Translations under genes and position numbers: made by a program
From: Bacillota bacterium
Lineage (GTDB): Bacteria; Bacillota; Negativicutes; Sporomusales; Sporomusaceae
Assembly (NCBI GenBank): GCA_023388195.1
Contig: JAEWGR010000086.1
Location: forward strand, 1 to 60,451
Direction of reading: 5' to 3'
Length of the DNA stretch: 60,451 nucleotides
Shown here: positions 59,269-60,451 of the stretch, piece after piece
Numbering within the stretch: the first letter of the stretch is position 1
Layout of the letters: each line of letters starts with the position of its first letter
The notes under the pieces: generated by a model
Databases searched by the model: none
Told to the model about the DNA's origin: nothing
The model's input: only the letters and a program-made list of their open reading frames with translations

Positions 59269-60451
59269 ATCAATTAACAAATGCTATCGGCCGCAGCCTG
59301 CCGGCCGCGGTGGACGGCTACGGTCCGGTCCGGCCTTTTGCCGGGGCTTTTGCCACTGCCCCTGATATGCAGCGGCAGGCGCCGAAGGTAAAACGGATTT
59401 TACCGGGAGAGCAGAAGCTGACAACAGACCTGGCGGCAGTATTTAAGCGTATTCCCGTTACCGACGGCATGACGTTGTCTTTTCATCATCACCTGCGTAA
59501 TGGTGACGGTGTTGTCAATATGGTATTGGATGTGGCGGCTCAGCTGGGGCTTAAGAACCTGACTGTGGCGCTAAGCTCGGTTTTTCCTGTCCATGCCCCG
59601 CTTGTGGAGCATGTTAACAAGGGTGTGGTAACAGGTCTTGACACGAATTATATGTCAGGGCCGGTGGCCCAGGCAGTATCAAAGGGTGTATTCCCCCGGC
59701 CGGTAGTGCTGAGAACACACGGTGGCCGGGCCCGGGCCATCGAATGCGGCCAGTTGAAAATCGATGTGGCCTTTATTGCCGCCCCGGCGGCTGATGAGTA
59801 TGGCAACCTTAACGGTGTTGAAGGTCCGGCGGCCTGCGGCTCACTCGGCTATGCCATACCTGACGCCCAGTATGCCGACCATGTTGTGGCCATTACCGAT
59901 CATCTGGCGCCGTTTCCGCTGTCACCGATATCGATCCCGCAAACGCGGGTCGACTATGTTGTGAAGGTGGACTGCATTGGCGATCCGAAAGGGATTGTTT
60001 CCGGCACCACTAAGATAACCCGCGACCCGGTTGGCCTGAAAATTGCCGAAACCACGGCTAAAGTAATCAAAGCCACCGGTCTTATAAAAGACGGATTTTC
60101 CTTCCAGACCGGTGCCGGCGGTGCATCGCTGGCTGCCGCCTACTATGTCCGGCAGATGATGGAAGAAACCGGCGTAACCGGCAGCTTCGCCCTGGGCGGC
60201 ATAACCGGTTATATGGTCGAGATGCTGGAAAGCGGACTGTTTAGAAAGCTGATCGACGTCCAGGGGTTTGACCTTGAGGCAGTGCGTTCGTTAGCTGCCA
60301 ATCCCAATCACCTGGAGGTAGGCGCCGATTTTTATGCCAGCCCGTTTAATCTGGGGGCCGCTGTTAATAACCTGGATGTGGTAGTCCTGGGAGCGACCGA
60401 GATTGATACCGGGTTCAATATTAATGTGGTAACAGGCTCAGACGGAGTGGT
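59265..60451 (+). CDS. citF: Citrate/citramalate lyase alpha subunit (3' end outside window)
   Basis: The frame from ATG 59265 is open to the last base (395 codons); the gene continues beyond. MNQLTNAIGRSLP, TDGMTLSFHHHLRNGDGVVNMVLD, YMSGPVAQAVSKG and FQTGAGGASLAAAYYVRQMM are CitF features. CitF exchanges the acetyl group of the carrier for the substrate acid (a CoA-transferase-type step). As methylaspartate fermentation needs citramalate lyase to form acetate and pyruvate, this enzyme likely prefers citramalate. Confidence 0.94.
   Translation, partial: MNQLTNAIGRSLPAAVDGYGPVRPFAGAFATAPDMQRQAPKVKRILPGEQKLTTDLAAVFKRIPVTDGMTLSFHHHLRNGDGVVNMVLDVAAQLGLKNLTVALSSVFPVHAPLVEHVNKGVVTGLDTNYMSGPVAQAVSKGVFPRPVVLRTHGGRARAIECGQLKIDVAFIAAPAADEYGNLNGVEGPAACGSLGYAIPDAQYADHVVAITDHLAPFPLSPISIPQTRVDYVVKVDCIGDPKGIVSGTTKITRDPVGLKIAETTAKVIKATGLIKDGFSFQTGAGGASLAAAYYVRQMMEETGVTGSFALGGITGYMVEMLESGLFRKLIDVQGFDLEAVRSLAANPNHLEVGADFYASPFNLGAAVNNLDVVVLGATEIDTGFNINVVTGSDGV

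Noticed and set aside
1..60451. CRISPR arrays, tRNA/rRNA genes, insertion sequences, prophage
   Set aside because: No regular spaced repeats, cloverleaf sequences, transposase or phage proteins were found on either strand.

Overview
The window reads as chromosome of an anaerobic diderm Firmicute (class Negativicutes, most likely a Sporomusaceae-type acetogen or fermenter). The grounds are clostridial-style genes and ribosome binding sites together with an outer-membrane beta-barrel protein ending in Phe, a tungsten aldehyde oxidoreductase cluster, a flagellar cluster, oxygen-sensitive dehydratase-type genes, and the B12-dependent methylaspartate route of glutamate fermentation. This placement is inference from gene content. 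I saw no tRNA, rRNA, CRISPR array, insertion sequence or phage genes.

Region 1 (1-10.7 kb) is a tungstoenzyme island. It holds the 3' end of an aldehyde:ferredoxin oxidoreductase gene, two MoaD-like sulfur carriers, a sigma-54 activator interrupted by one in-frame TGA, a small CxxxC protein, two MoeA proteins (one fused to a binding-protein-like domain), a TupABC tungstate importer and a TauE-type exporter.

Region 2 (10.7-21.1 kb) is the most striking part. A cyclic-di-GMP-I riboswitch with an overlapping terminator precedes a predicted exopolysaccharide operon: an outer-membrane barrel, a nucleotide-sugar dehydrogenase, a membrane protein with three NodB-like domains, a PilZ-glycosyltransferase fusion, a second NodB-like protein and a GH18-like lipoprotein. 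Cyclic-di-GMP would act on both transcription and the synthase.

Region 3 (21.2-27.7 kb) holds a small orphan gene and a two-component system flanked by a small exported protein and a MacAB-like exporter. The exported protein and the exporter share a nearly identical 19-bp promoter element, which suggests a local regulon.

Region 4 (27.8-40.0 kb) is flagellar: FlgD, FlgE, two different FlgK proteins in tandem, FlgL, FliD, a FliT/FlgN-like chaperone and, reversed, a large flagellin. Two tandem orphan response regulators follow; one has lost its phosphorylation site.

Region 5 (40.3-51.1 kb) is mixed. It has a DUF2325 gene under a Fur-like box, a 51-residue small protein, a thioesterase, MurI, a CofE-like ligase, a 2-hydroxyacyl-CoA dehydratase-like subunit with its activase, a hydantoinase/oxoprolinase, a histone-deacetylase-like amidohydrolase with a C-terminal Cys4 tail, and the rph-rdgB-phosphodiesterase housekeeping set.

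Region 6 (51.2 kb to the end) is a glutamate fermentation operon behind a GntR regulator with a perfect 11-bp inverted-repeat operator. It contains glutamate mutase (GlmS, GlmL, GlmE), methylaspartate ammonia-lyase, an unusual P-loop/AlaRS-like protein and CitD-CitE-CitF. The CitDEF lyase probably cleaves citramalate, completing the path to acetate and pyruvate. citF runs off the window.
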